A stretch of 64,000 bases of DNA from Methanofollis sp. W23 (GCF_017875325.1 NZ_JAGGMN010000001.1:1694140-1758139), one strand, 5' to 3'. Positions 7,439 through 16,542 are shown, numbered from the stretch's first letter. Made by a program: numbers and translations. Notes: generated by a model from the letters alone, not told the origin.

Positions 7439-9091
7439 ATGATCAGGCATCTTGGCAGGTACCGGGAGATCACCGGAGTGCTGGTGAAGTACGGGTTCGG
7501 TGCCGCCCTCGAGGGGATCGTGCCCCCCCTGGCAAGGCTCGGGCTCTGGACGCGAGCGAGCGCCGATGGGGGCGTCCCATTTTACCGCCGGGTCCGCCTG
7601 GCCATGGAAGAACTCGGGCCCACCTTCATCAAGTTCGGGCAGATCCTGAGCACCCGCCGGGAACTCCTGCCCCAACCCCTTGCCGAAGAACTGACGCGCC
7701 TCACCGACGAGGTGGCGCCTCTCCCCTTCGAGACGGTGCGGCCGGTGATCGAGGAGTGTTGCGGCCCGGTCGAGGACGCCTTTGCCTCCTTCGACAGAAC
7801 CCCGGTGGCGGCCGCCTCCCTCGCCCAGGTCCATCATGCGGTCCTGAAAGACGGGACCGAGGTGGCCGTCAAGGTGCAGCGCCCAGGGATCAGGAAGGTC
7901 ATCGAGGAAGACCTTGAGATCCTCGCCTCGCTTGCCCGCCAGATCGAAGAGCGGTACCCCGACCTTGCGCTCTACAACCCGGTCGGTCTTGTCCAGGAAT
8001 TTTCAGTCCAGATCAGGCGTGAACTCGACTTTGTGCAGGAGGGCAAACATGCCGAGGTCCTGGGCCACAACCTGAAGGACCTCCCCCGCGTCGTCGTCCC
8101 TGATATCTTCTGGGACCACTCGGGCCCGCGTCTCCTGACGATGACCTATATCGAGGGGGTGAGGATCGACGACCTCGAAGGGATCACGGCGACGGGGGTC
8201 AGGCCAGAGACGGTCGCCGACCTTCTGCTCACTTCCTATCTCAAGCAGGTCTTCGAAGACGGATTTTTTCATGCCGACCCCCATACCGGCAACCTTCTCG
8301 TGACCCGCGACGGCACACTCGCCTTCGTCGACTTCGGGACCGTCGGGGTCCTCAGGCCCGAGCGGAGGGACACCTTCATCCGTCTTATGTCGGGCGTCGT
8401 GGACGAGGACGTCGAGAGGATCGTCGCCGCCTACCATGACCTGGGGGTCGTCCCGGCCGAGGAGGATCTCGACGCGTTCAAGGACGAGATCTACGCCACG
8501 CTCCGCCAGTTTCGGACATACGAACTCGGACAGGTGGACTTCGAGGAGGTGATGCAGCAGATCCCCGACACCCTGCGCCGCTACCATCTCACGGTCCCGC
8601 TCACGATGATGCAGGTGGTCAAGGTGCTCATCTTTCTCACGGCTATCTGCCGGGACCTCGACCCGGGGTTCAATTTTCCTGCTCACGCCGGTCCAAGGAT
8701 CGCCGAGATCAGGAAAAAACATCTTCTGTCCCTTGAACACCTTGCAGAGGTCTCTCGGGCGGCGGAAGGGTGGTTCGGCGACCTCCTCGAACTCCCGCAG
8801 ACCGCCAACACCACGCTCAAGAAGGTCGCGGCCGGGAGTGTGAAGTTCTATATCGAGAGTCCCGACATGCTCGCCCTCGGCGCCTCGATCCGGTACGCCG
8901 CCAGACTGCTTCTCATCGGGATGGTCGCAGCCGGGTTCATGATGGGGTCGTCGTTGGTGATGCTCTCCACCGACCGCCCGGTCTCTGCAGGACTCTGCAG
9001 CGTGGTCTCGTCGGTGACGTTCCTTGGTTACCTGGCGGCGGTCGTCATCGGGGTCGCGGCGGTGTATATGGTCCTGGTCAGGAGGAGGTGA
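7439..9091 (+). CDS. ABC1/UbiB/AarF family protein kinase-like protein
   Basis: 550 aa from ATG 7439. Family hallmarks are present: the KFGQ motif (65-68), AVKVQRPG (143-150) with the nucleotide-binding Lys, HADPHTGN (278-285) and the DFG motif (298-300). Two hydrophobic helices at the C-terminus (about 490-515 and 525-548) anchor it in the membrane, as in UbiB. Members are atypical kinases or ATPases linked to isoprenoid-lipid metabolism. In methanogens, which lack ubiquinone, the partner is unknown. It is monocistronic, followed by a long repeat-filled gap. Confidence 0.9.
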   Translation: MIRHLGRYREITGVLVKYGFGAALEGIVPPLARLGLWTRASADGGVPFYRRVRLAMEELGPTFIKFGQILSTRRELLPQPLAEELTRLTDEVAPLPFETVRPVIEECCGPVEDAFASFDRTPVAAASLAQVHHAVLKDGTEVAVKVQRPGIRKVIEEDLEILASLARQIEERYPDLALYNPVGLVQEFSVQIRRELDFVQEGKHAEVLGHNLKDLPRVVVPDIFWDHSGPRLLTMTYIEGVRIDDLEGITATGVRPETVADLLLTSYLKQVFEDGFFHADPHTGNLLVTRDGTLAFVDFGTVGVLRPERRDTFIRLMSGVVDEDVERIVAAYHDLGVVPAEEDLDAFKDEIYATLRQFRTYELGQVDFEEVMQQIPDTLRRYHLTVPLTMMQVVKVLIFLTAICRDLDPGFNFPAHAGPRIAEIRKKHLLSLEHLAEVSRAAEGWFGDLLELPQTANTTLKKVAAGSVKFYIESPDMLALGASIRYAARLLLIGMVAAGFMMGSSLVMLSTDRPVSAGLCSVVSSVTFLGYLAAVVIGVAAVYMVLVRRR

Positions 9092-9267
9092 CCCTCATGC
9101 ATGACAATGGTGTACGGCATCTCACAGTTCAGGGGGTGTGACGCACGCACTCGCCTTCGGCGCGGGGGCGTGGAAAGATGCGCCGCTCTGAACGGCCGCC
9201 CCCATTGTAGACTCTTCACTGCAATCTCGTGCCAGGGCCCTGCCCCCAGACCCCCTCCAATCATGTT

Positions 9268-9301
9268 CATCCCCTATGCCTGAACCATGGGTTCATGCCA
9301 G
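9268..9301. repeat. Small hairpin repeat
   Basis: Contains the inverted repeat GCCTGAACC-ATG-GGTTCATGC, the core of the stop-proximal repeat family. Confidence 0.45.
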
Positions 9302-9328
9302 ATTACCATGAAAATGATCCTGAATATC

Positions 9329-9561
9329 GGCTCTGTAGAAACCCTCTGGATGTCTCTCTCCGGCGAGGAGCTGGCCGCCCTCCGAACCCCCCCTGCCATG
9401 ATAGGTCGTGGACGGCAATCCCCTCTTCATGGTCATTTTGTGTGCCTTCCCGGTTCAATCTTCATCCTGGGGGTCCGGGGGCAGCGCCCCCGGCGTGATT
9501 GTGTGGGAAGGCGATTGAGTCACCCTTGCACCAAGAGGAAGTGAGGGGTTCTACAGAGCCC
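9329..9561 (+). mobile_element. MITE-like element, full copy
   Basis: Left end GGCTCTGTAGAAA, right end TTCTACAGAGCC. The interior has the CTTCAT...GGGGGTCCGGGGGCAGCGCCCCCGG block and GGGAAGGCG, as in the copies at 38678 and 56194. The flanks share only ATATC (9324-9328 and 9562-9566), so any target duplication has eroded. About 233 bp long, without an ORF. Confidence 0.7.
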
Positions 9562-10007
9562 ATATCCCAAAACTCTCCTGGGGTGGCCATCTCATCGAAC
9601 CGAAGCATTTCCTTCCTGAAATTTTGAACCCTCTCCTCCACCGGGGGGCTGGCCGCCCCCCGGACCCCCGCCGATGAAGAGTGGCGGGGGGTCGCGTCCC
9701 GCCTTCACGATCATCGCTTTGCCTTCCCGTCCTCTCGCCATCCCGGTGCGGGGGTGTGGGAAGGCACGTCGATCTGATCTCACCCCACAGACGAAGGGAT
9801 CTGAGGGGCGGCGAGGAGTGGGAACCTGCCCCCCTCTTCATCCGCAAGGAGGGAGAGCAAGGGTGACTCCATTCCGGGATGATCTCCTCTGAACGAGATT
9901 ATACCAGGAACATATCCCTGGTTCTCCTGACCTGACGATACCTTTTTTATGCCCAATTGCAGATGAAGCACCCGGGCCGTTGCGGCCCTGTGGGGGGACG
10001 TGGAGCG

Positions 10008-11483
10008 ATGAAGGCGATCATTGTCGGAGCAGGATTTGGCGGACTCTCGGCGGCGGCCCTGCTGGCACGCCAGGGTTTCGAGGTGGAGGTAGTCGAGAAG
10101 AACGAGCAGGTGGGCGGCCGGGCAGGGGTCTACCAGGAGGGGGGGTTCTCCTTCGACATGGGGCCTTCGTGGTACCTGATGCCAGACGTCTACGAGAGGT
10201 TCTTCGACGAGTTCGGAAAGCGTCCGGCCGACTTCTATGAACTCAAACGTCTTGACCCGGCATACAGGATCTTTTTCGGCGGCGGCGAGGTCGTCGACCT
10301 CCCGGCCGGACTGGAAAAAGACTATGCCCTCTTCGACTCCTTCGAGGAGAGGGGCGGCGAGAAACTGAAGGCATATCTCGACTCGGCACAGGAGCTCTAC
10401 GACCTCTCGATCAACGAGTTCCTGTACCGCGACTACCGCTCGATCTTCGACTTTCTCAGCGGGCGGTTGATCATGCAGGGGCGGCGGATGCATATCTTCG
10501 AGAGCCTGGAGAAATTCGTCACGCGGCATTTCGAGAGTGACGAGGCGCAGAAGATCGTCCAGTACTCCATCGGGTTCCTCGGGGGCTCGCCGCAGAACAC
10601 CCCGTCGTTCTACCATATCATGTCCCATATCGACATGACGATGGGCGTCTGGTACCCGGCCGGAGGGATGCGGGCGGTGGTCGGCGGGTTCTCCTCGCTT
10701 GCCCGATCTCTCGGGGTTCAAGTCGCCCTGAACGAACCGGTGGAGCAGATCGAGGTGAAGGGCAAGGAGGCGACCGGGGTCGTCACCGCCGCAGGACGGC
10801 GCGACGCCGACCTGGTGCTGGTCAATGCCGACTATGCCCATGCCGAACTTGACCTCCTGGACCACGCCCACCGGAGTTACCCGGAAAAATACTGGCGGTC
10901 CAGGGTACTTGCCCCCTCGGCATTTGTCGTCTACCTGGGCCTGGACCGGCGGGTGGAGGGGCTGGCGCACCACACCCTCGTCCTTGACCGTGACTGGGAG
11001 GCCGGGTTCAACCTGATCTTCGACCCGAAGAAGGCGGCATGGCCTGACCATCCCTCGTATTATGTCAACGTCCCCTCGAAGACCGACCCGACGGCCGCCC
11101 CGCCAGGCGGCGAGGCGCTCTTTATCCTGGTGCCCCTCGCGCCCGGCCTCGAGGACACGCCGGCCCTGAGAGAGGCGTTCTTCGAGCGAGTCATCAGCGA
11201 CCTCGAACGAGAACTGGGCGACGACCTCCGCAGCGCCGTGGTGGTCCGCCGGATCTTTGCGCTGCACGACTTCGAGGAGCGCTACAACGCCTACCAGGGC
11301 ACGGCCCTCGGGCTCTCGCACACGCTCTTCCAGACGGCCCTCTGGCGACCCGCACACCAGAGCAAGAAGGTCGAGAACCTCTACTACACCGGGCAGTACA
11401 CCCACCCCGGGATCGGGGTGCCGATGACCCTCATCTCCTCGAGCATCGTGGCACGCGAGATCGCCGAACGGCACCGGGGGTAG
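10008..11483 (+). CDS. Phytoene desaturase family oxidoreductase (CrtI/CrtD-like)
   Basis: 491 aa from ATG 10008. The N-terminal FAD-binding motif VGAGFGGLSAAALLA (6-20) leads into VEVVEKNEQVGGRAG. The C-terminal block GIGVPMTLISSSIVAREIAE is the second dinucleotide-binding signature of CrtI-type desaturases. It would dehydrogenate a phytoene-like polyene or a later C50 intermediate. It is the first gene of a compact cluster with a crtB-like synthase, a UbiA prenyltransferase and a CruF-like hydratase, which supports a carotenoid role. Only one desaturase is seen here, so whether it acts as CrtI, CrtD or both cannot be decided. Confidence 0.88.
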   Translation: MKAIIVGAGFGGLSAAALLARQGFEVEVVEKNEQVGGRAGVYQEGGFSFDMGPSWYLMPDVYERFFDEFGKRPADFYELKRLDPAYRIFFGGGEVVDLPAGLEKDYALFDSFEERGGEKLKAYLDSAQELYDLSINEFLYRDYRSIFDFLSGRLIMQGRRMHIFESLEKFVTRHFESDEAQKIVQYSIGFLGGSPQNTPSFYHIMSHIDMTMGVWYPAGGMRAVVGGFSSLARSLGVQVALNEPVEQIEVKGKEATGVVTAAGRRDADLVLVNADYAHAELDLLDHAHRSYPEKYWRSRVLAPSAFVVYLGLDRRVEGLAHHTLVLDRDWEAGFNLIFDPKKAAWPDHPSYYVNVPSKTDPTAAPPGGEALFILVPLAPGLEDTPALREAFFERVISDLERELGDDLRSAVVVRRIFALHDFEERYNAYQGTALGLSHTLFQTALWRPAHQSKKVENLYYTGQYTHPGIGVPMTLISSSIVAREIAERHRG

Positions 11484-11495
11484 GGCGGCGAGGTC

Positions 11496-12347
11496 ATGGT
11501 CACGCCCACCCATTACCAGATCTTCAGGCACGGGAGCACGACCTACTTCTACAGCACGCTCTTTTTTCCTCGGCCGGTGCGAGAGGACGTCTTTCTCCTG
11601 TACTCGTTTGTCAGGATCGCCGACGACTTCGTCGACGCCGTCCCCCAGGAGACCGCTGCATATGTCGCCTTCAAGGAGCGCTACCTCGGAGCGCTCGGGG
11701 GCGAACCAGGCGGCGACCTCGTCGTCGACGCCTTCGTCGACCTGATGGAGAGGAAGGGGATCGAACCGGCATGGGTGGAGGCGTTTCTCCGCTCGATGGA
11801 GTGCGACCTCTGGAAGGCGACCTATGCAACGATCGCCGACCTCGAAGAGTACCTGTACGGATCGTCGGAGGTGGTCGGGCTGATGATGGCGCGGGTGATG
11901 GACCTCCCCGAAGAGGCACAGGAGGCCGCCCGCGCCCTCGGGAAGGCGATGCAATATATCAACTTCATCAGGGACATTGCAGAAGACCTTGAACTCGGCC
12001 GCACCTACTTCCCGCAGGACGAACTGGCGGCCTTCGGTCTCTCCTCGCTCGACCATGCCGCGGCCGCCGCCGCACCGGAGGCCTTCGCTTCATTTGTCAG
12101 GGCACAACTCGAGCGCTACCTCCTCTGGCAGAAGGAGGGAGAAGCGGGCTTTGGGTCCATCCCGTTCAGGTACCTGGTGCCGGTGAAGACGGCTTCAGAC
12201 CTCTACCGCTGGACGGCCGAGGAGATCAGAAAAGACCCGTTCGTCGTCTACCGCCAGAAGGTCAAGCCCTCCCCCCTGCGAGCGGTCGGCCGCGCCTGTG
12301 CCAATACCCTCGTCCTCACCTGGCCAGGGCGGGGTGAGACCTGGTGA
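11496..12347 (+). CDS. Phytoene/squalene synthase family protein (CrtB-like)
   Basis: 283 aa, starting 12 nt after the desaturase-like gene. Two aspartate-rich motifs bind the prenyl diphosphates: ADDFVD (42-47) and RDIAED (159-164) within the FIRDIAEDLELGRTYFP block typical of head-to-head prenyl synthases. It would condense two GGPP molecules (phytoene), or possibly FPP (C30). GGPP is abundant in archaea, so phytoene is favoured. Its end overlaps the next start by four bases (GTGA), implying translational coupling. Confidence 0.88.
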   Translation: MVTPTHYQIFRHGSTTYFYSTLFFPRPVREDVFLLYSFVRIADDFVDAVPQETAAYVAFKERYLGALGGEPGGDLVVDAFVDLMERKGIEPAWVEAFLRSMECDLWKATYATIADLEEYLYGSSEVVGLMMARVMDLPEEAQEAARALGKAMQYINFIRDIAEDLELGRTYFPQDELAAFGLSSLDHAAAAAAPEAFASFVRAQLERYLLWQKEGEAGFGSIPFRYLVPVKTASDLYRWTAEEIRKDPFVVYRQKVKPSPLRAVGRACANTLVLTWPGRGETW

Positions 12348-13192
12348 CCGCTCTTCTTGCCCTGGCATATTCGGTCTCCAGGCCGCGGTTCTGGATCTAT
12401 ACCGGCGGCACCTATGTGCTCGGCTACGCCCTCGGGATGGCCTCGTGGACGGCCTTCTTCCTCCCGACATACGCTCTCTATCTCCTGTACTTTTTCTTCC
12501 CGGCAAACGTCTTCATCTACGGGGTCAACGACCGCTGGGACCGGGAGACCGACCGTCTCAACCAGAAGAAGAGGGAGAAGGAGCATTACCTCGTCGACGC
12601 CGAGCGCCAGGATCTCAGGACCGTCCTCCTCCTCGTCGCCGGGTTCAGTCTCCTCCTCCTCGTCTCGCAGACGCCGGAGGAAAAACTCGTCTTTCTCCTC
12701 TTCCTCTTTCTCTCGTACTTCTACAGCGCCCCGCCGCTCAGGTTCAAGGAGGTACCGGTCCTTGACTTCTCCTCCAACATGCTCTATATCATGCCAGGCG
12801 TCTTCGGGTATCTCCTGGCCTCAGGGACATTCCCGCCTCTCCTCCTCGTCGCCGCGGGATTCCTGCACATCGCCGCGATGCATCTCTTCTCGGCGGTGCC
12901 TGATATCGAATGCGACCGGGCGGCCGGGATCACCACGACGGCGGTGCTCGTCGGCGAGCGGGCGTCGCTTCTTCTGTGTCTGCTCTTCTGGTCCGGGTTC
13001 GCCCTCCTGGTGATAGGACTTGCAGGATTCTCACCTCTCGCCCTGCCGGTCCTCCTCTTCCCGGCGGTCCCCCTCCTGCTCCTCCTCTCGCGGAGGATGC
13101 GCATCGGCAGGGTGTACTGGTACCTCCCGCTCGTCAACACGGCTCTCGGGGGCCTGGCCTTTACGGCCGTCACCCTCTCGAAGGCCATCTAG
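12344..13192 (+). CDS. UbiA-family prenyltransferase, lycopene elongase-like
   Basis: 282 aa starting with GTG 12344, overlapping the crtB-like stop. About eight membrane helices carry the two Asp-rich UbiA motifs: NDRWDRETD (62-70) and DIECDRAAG (187-195). UbiA enzymes transfer prenyl groups. In haloarchaea the member next to carotenoid genes (LyeJ) adds C5 units to lycopene on the way to bacterioruberin. The position between crtB-like and cruF-like genes makes that the best guess, though a menaquinone- or lipid-type prenyltransferase cannot be excluded by sequence alone. Confidence 0.82.
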   Translation: MTALLALAYSVSRPRFWIYTGGTYVLGYALGMASWTAFFLPTYALYLLYFFFPANVFIYGVNDRWDRETDRLNQKKREKEHYLVDAERQDLRTVLLLVAGFSLLLLVSQTPEEKLVFLLFLFLSYFYSAPPLRFKEVPVLDFSSNMLYIMPGVFGYLLASGTFPPLLLVAAGFLHIAAMHLFSAVPDIECDRAAGITTTAVLVGERASLLLCLLFWSGFALLVIGLAGFSPLALPVLLFPAVPLLLLLSRRMRIGRVYWYLPLVNTALGGLAFTAVTLSKAI

Positions 13193-13203
13193 GAGAAGAT
13201 GAG

Positions 13204-13947
13204 ATGAACATGCGTGCATGGCGGGCGGCGTCTGGCCTCGGCGCCCTGGGTCTCGGCCTCGTCGGGTTCGCCCTCGTGGACTTCAGGGCAGAGACCGGTG
13301 CGGCATCGGCGCTCTTTCTCGTGCTCATGGCCCTCCCCTCCTATGCCGCTCTCCTCGCCTGGCTCGGGGCGCGGCGGGGTGCGGTGCTCCTCGGGATCCT
13401 GACCGCCCTCCCCCTCCTCGTCGAGGCGGCGGCGGTGGCGACCGGCGTGCCGTACGGTTCTTTCGCGTACGCCGACGCCCTGGGTTGGAAGGTCTTCGGG
13501 CTGGTCCCCTGGACCGTGGGGGTGGCCTACCCACCGGTCTTTCTTGCCGTCGTCACGGCGGCGGGCATCGGTGCCGGGACTGCTCTTCGCCGTTTTCTCC
13601 CGGCAAGCGCCCTCCTTCTCGTCGCCGCCGACCTCGTCCTCGACCCGGCGGCGGTCTGGGCCGGGTTCTGGGCCTGGGAGGGGACCGGCATCTACTACGG
13701 GATCCCGGCGGTGAACTTTGTCGGCTGGGCGTTCACTGGGGCTTTCTATGCCTGGATCTTCCACCGCGCCGCCGGCGGGAACGTCCCCCCTCCACAGGTC
13801 GCGTCGAGTGCGGTGCTGATCTTCGGGTTCTGGACCGGGTATCTGCTCCGCGAGAGTCTCCTCTTCCCGGCACTCCTTGGGGCCGCGCTCGTTGCGCTCT
13901 TTCTCCTCCTCCCGTCTGGGCGGTCTGGAGAGGAGACGGGAGGCTGA
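13204..13947 (+). CDS. Carotenoid biosynthesis protein, CruF-like (DUF422)
   Basis: 247 aa from ATG 13204, with AGGAGAAG at 13191-13198. A polytopic membrane protein of about seven helices. It contains VPYGSFAYADALGWKVFG and DPAAVWAGFWAWEGTGIYYGIP-type segments typical of the DUF422 family, which includes haloarchaeal CruF (bisanhydrobacterioruberin hydratase) and bacterial carotenoid 1,2-hydratases. It is the last gene of the carotenoid cluster, after the UbiA gene. A longer in-frame ORF from 12910 lies over the UbiA gene and is rejected. Confidence 0.82.
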   Translation: MNMRAWRAASGLGALGLGLVGFALVDFRAETGAASALFLVLMALPSYAALLAWLGARRGAVLLGILTALPLLVEAAAVATGVPYGSFAYADALGWKVFGLVPWTVGVAYPPVFLAVVTAAGIGAGTALRRFLPASALLLVAADLVLDPAAVWAGFWAWEGTGIYYGIPAVNFVGWAFTGAFYAWIFHRAAGGNVPPPQVASSAVLIFGFWTGYLLRESLLFPALLGAALVALFLLLPSGRSGEETGG

Positions 13948-13962
13948 GGGGGCGACACGTAC

Positions 13963-13970
13963 CTTTATTA
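13963..13970 (+). promoter_or_regulatory. TATA-like element for tRNA-Thr
   Basis: CTTTATTA about 43 nt before the tRNA. This would allow a short 5' leader to be removed by RNase P. Confidence 0.35.
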
Positions 13971-14012
13971 TTGAGCGACGCCAACATTGTAGAGCACCCA
14001 GAGAGGTGACGT

Positions 14013-14084
14013 GCCGCTGTGGCTTAGTGGTATAGCGGCTGATTCGTAATCAGCAGGCCGAGGGTTCGAATCCCTCCAGCGGCT
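14013..14084 (+). tRNA. tRNA-Thr (anticodon CGT)
   Basis: A complete cloverleaf can be drawn: acceptor GCCGCTG/CAGCGGC (14013-14019 with 14077-14083) and discriminator T 14084. The D-arm follows; the anticodon stem is GCTGA/TCAGC around loop TTCGTAA (anticodon CGT, decodes ACG), and the T-arm is GAGGG-TTCGAAT-CCCTC. No intron and no encoded CCA. A T-rich tail (CTCTTTTC) follows. Confidence 0.95.
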
Positions 14085-14157
14085 CTTTTCAGACATCTTT
14101 TCTCTGCACTCTGTTTTTGCGGTCCTGGGGATCGTCTCGCCCTCATCACAGCGATGA

Positions 14158-14166
14158 GATTTATAT
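14158..14166 (+). promoter_or_regulatory. TATA-like element for the YqhA gene
   Basis: GATTTATATCC. It lies too close to ATG 14179 for that to be the start, which supports the internal ATG 14215. Confidence 0.45.
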
Positions 14167-14214
14167 CCTCCCAATCCCATGCCCCTCCTGCGGTCTGTCC
14201 CGCAAGAGAACGTG

Positions 14215-14757
14215 ATGAGTGGACAAAAGGAGGAGGGACCGGTCGGAGGAGACCCCTCGACAAACGACCGTCAGGGGAGCGGGTCGTCAGAGTGGTGCGT
14301 GCGGGTCATCGCCTCGTCCAGCAGGGTGCTCTTCACCCTGGCGGTGGTCGGGTCAGCCCTGACCGCCGTCACCCTCTTTCTCTCCGGCTTTTTTCTCTCT
14401 CTCATCACGATCATCGAGATGTTCGTCGCCTGGAGGGCCGGTGCCGAGGTGCTGGTCGAGATCCTCTCCACCTCCGTCAAGGTCATCGACACCTTCCTGG
14501 TGGCCACGGTCTTCTACATCATCTCTCTTGGGCTGTACGAACTTTTCATCGCGAGAGCGCCTCTTCCTGGGTGGGCGGAGATCCGCACCCTCGACGACCT
14601 CAAGACCAAACTCCTGGGCGTCGTCGTCATCGCCCTGGCCGTCCTCTTCCTCGGCGAGGCCGTGACCTGGCGGGGGGAGGCCTCAATCCTCCATTTCGGT
14701 CTGGGCATCGGCGTCACGATCATCGCAATATCGGTCTATCTCTGGGTAAAACGGTGA
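14215..14757 (+). CDS. YqhA family (UPF0114) membrane protein
   Basis: 180 aa from ATG 14215 (MSGQKEEG). GTG 14212 or ATG 14179 are alternative in-frame starts. About four hydrophobic helices: around residues 30-55, 70-95, 125-145 and 155-175. A LYELFIA segment follows the second helix, and an IRTLDDLKTKLLGVVV stretch matches the UPF0114 family. The function of this widespread family is not established. The gene follows the tRNA with its own TATA-like element. Confidence 0.8.
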   Translation: MSGQKEEGPVGGDPSTNDRQGSGSSEWCVRVIASSSRVLFTLAVVGSALTAVTLFLSGFFLSLITIIEMFVAWRAGAEVLVEILSTSVKVIDTFLVATVFYIISLGLYELFIARAPLPGWAEIRTLDDLKTKLLGVVVIALAVLFLGEAVTWRGEASILHFGLGIGVTIIAISVYLWVKR

Positions 14758-14868
14758 CTGCTCCCCCGCCTGAAGTGGGAAGCACTCTGCCGGTTTTCTT
14801 CGTAGAACCAATGGTTTCCGATAGATGTTGCTTTTTTCCCGCGGCCCGAGCCCCTGTCCGAGCAAAGG

Positions 14869-14876
14869 TATATATC
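14869..14876 (+). promoter_or_regulatory. TATA box for the DUF61 gene
   Basis: GTATATAT centred about 28 nt before ATG 14901, so the mRNA is probably leaderless. Confidence 0.6.
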
Positions 14877-14900
14877 TCCACACTCCTATCCGCGGATCAG

Positions 14901-15332
14901 ATGTCGTACCGCCCCAACCTTGGCGAGGAGTCGGTCCTCAAAAAATGGATCTCCCTGGAGGTCGGCAGGATCAAAGACGGGCTGGTGGCCGAAAAAAAGT
15001 CCCTTGCCCGCCTGCTCACAGAGTCGTCCCCCTCAGCGGTGACAAAAGGAGGGAAAGAACATGCCTTCGACCGGGAGGCGGTCCAGATGCTCGGCGAACG
15101 TCTGCCCGAGAAGTTCCATTTCCGCCTCATGCTCCCGGTCACCTTCTACTCCACCCTCGACATCACCGACAGTTATTATCTCAGGGACGAGACGGCGTTC
15201 AGGGCGCTGCAGGCACTCGGCGAACTGAGCGAAATGCGCGAGATGCGGGAAGGAAAGCTCTGGGTCTCGAACGCGATCGTGTATGCGATCATGCGGAAGT
15301 ACCCCAGCCTCGTCGAGATCGGGATGGGATGA
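14901..15332 (+). CDS. DUF61 family protein (UPF0216)
   Basis: 143 aa from ATG 14901. The block LPEKFHFRLMLPVTFYSTLDITDSYYL with downstream WVSNAIVYAIMRKYPSLVEIG is characteristic of the archaea-restricted UPF0216/DUF61 family, whose function is unknown. A TATA box 28 nt upstream and absence of a ribosome site suggest leaderless translation. The same frame is open far upstream (to 14154), but that part overlaps the YqhA gene and is not coding. Confidence 0.85.
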   Translation: MSYRPNLGEESVLKKWISLEVGRIKDGLVAEKKSLARLLTESSPSAVTKGGKEHAFDREAVQMLGERLPEKFHFRLMLPVTFYSTLDITDSYYLRDETAFRALQALGELSEMREMREGKLWVSNAIVYAIMRKYPSLVEIGMG

Positions 15333-15864
15333 GGGCGCACTTCTCCGGGTCGAAAGCCCGGGTGCGATCAGGAAGTGCGGACGCCCCCTCAAGGGGGGGG
15401 GAATACCGTTCAGCCGTCCCCCACCCAGCATGAATAGCCCGAGAAGAACACCAGGTCTTCGAAGAACTCCTCGGTACCGCCAGCGGTGAAACATCCCCTG
15501 AACAAAAAACGGCCCTGAAGAGACGGGGAGGAGCACCCCCTGTCATGGCCGCCGTTCCACCTTCCCGGCCCACTCATCCTCCTCCAAGACGCAGGCGAAG
15601 GGGCATCTGGGAGGATTCTATAGCGTCCATTTTTACTCTCCTCCCACAAGACCATACACCCCCCATGGAGAGGGCACCCTCCTGCCGGAGAAACAAGCAG
15701 TGTAATTCCCATGGATCCCCCGCATCCTCCCTGGGAGATCCCCTCTCAGGTACCGCCCGGCAAACAGGACCAGATATTCTGACCATGATATTCACGGGAC
15801 GATGGGGTTGCGGGGCCTGAGGAAATTATATATATTCCTATTATAATTTGTGGCGTGATGTCTT
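15333..15864. other. Intergenic region without recognised gene
   Basis: Nothing coding is supported. A C-rich/G-rich tract lies at 15380-15430. The 3' end is AT-rich and holds the promoter of the channel gene. No full MITE-like element is seen. Confidence 0.5.
15824..15837 (+). promoter_or_regulatory. TATA-rich promoter of the MscS-like gene
   Basis: AATTATATATATTCC in an AT-rich patch, about 30 nt before ATG 15865. Confidence 0.5.
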
Positions 15865-16533
15865 ATGGCTGATATCATGTCCCAGGTCTCTGAGATGGTC
15901 GGCGGAGTGGTGATCTTCCTGCCGAACATCATCGCCGCCATCATCATCCTGCTCATCGGGTGGATCATCGGGCGGGTGCTTGGCAAGGCGATCTCGGTCT
16001 TCCTCGACAAGATCGGGGTGGACGACGCCCTCAGGAAAACAGAACCCGGCACTGCGATCGAGAAGAGCGGGTTATCGATCGTGCATCTCTTCGACGTCAT
16101 CGTGAGAATCTTTGTCTACCTCATCGCCATCACGGCGGCGACCAACGTCCTTCAGATCGAGTCGCTCTCGCGGATGATGGCCGCCATCGTCGCCTACATC
16201 CCCAACATCGTGGCCTTCGTCCTGATCCTGGTCGTCGGGATCCTGCTCATCGACTTCTTCGCAGACTGGATGGAACGCTATGGAACACACATGGAGATCG
16301 CGCTGATCGGCCCGATGATCCTCCTGGTGAGGCTCTTCCTGTACTTTGTCGTGATCATCCTCGCGCTGACCCAGCTCGCCTTCGACCTCACGATCATCTA
16401 TCTCTTCATCGGGCCGCTGGCATGGGGTGTGGGGCTCGGGATCGGTGCCGCCATTGCGATCATCGTCGGCTTCGGTCTCAAAGACCGGGCACCAGAGATC
16501 ATGGACCGGCTTTTCTGCCAGGTCAAAAAATAA
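15865..16533 (+). CDS. Mechanosensitive channel-like TM-helix repeat protein
   Basis: 222 aa, nearly all hydrophobic. Two similar units (about residues 8-115 and 120-215) each contain long membrane helices with Gly/Ala-rich faces, e.g. IIILLIGWIIGRVLGKAISVFLDKIGVDDAL, the conserved TM-helix module found in CmpX/MscS relatives. The MscS beta-domain that follows in true channels is absent, so this is the short TM-repeat form. A role in membrane tension or osmotic response is inferred from family only. Monocistronic; a T7 run follows the stop. Confidence 0.75.
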   Translation: MADIMSQVSEMVGGVVIFLPNIIAAIIILLIGWIIGRVLGKAISVFLDKIGVDDALRKTEPGTAIEKSGLSIVHLFDVIVRIFVYLIAITAATNVLQIESLSRMMAAIVAYIPNIVAFVLILVVGILLIDFFADWMERYGTHMEIALIGPMILLVRLFLYFVVIILALTQLAFDLTIIYLFIGPLAWGVGLGIGAAIAIIVGFGLKDRAPEIMDRLFCQVKK

Positions 16534-16535
16534 TC

Positions 16536-16542
16536 TTTTTTT
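16536..16542 (+). terminator. Oligo-T terminator, possibly bidirectional
   Basis: Seven T's directly after the channel gene stop, followed by AAAA, between two convergent genes. Confidence 0.5.

Larger units (their letters stand above)
9092..10007. other. Long intergenic region built of repeats
   Basis: No gene supported. A small hairpin repeat (TGAACC-ATG-GGTTCA) lies at 9268-9301, a full MITE-like element at 9329-9561, and a further degenerate, GC-rich element-like tract from about 9590 to 9860 with CCGGGGGGCTGGCCGCCCCCCGG. The frame of the phytoene desaturase-like gene is open to 9957, but the ATG at 10008 with TGGAG is preferred. Confidence 0.6.

Noticed and set aside
9780-12056. 758-residue open frame on the minus strand across the carotenoid genes
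   Set aside because: Antisense shadow of crtI-like and crtB-like genes, with no family features; these genes have complete motifs on the plus strand.
14154-14900. Upstream extension of the DUF61 reading frame
   Set aside because: Overlaps the YqhA gene in another frame with unlike composition; the TATA box at 14869 supports ATG 14901.
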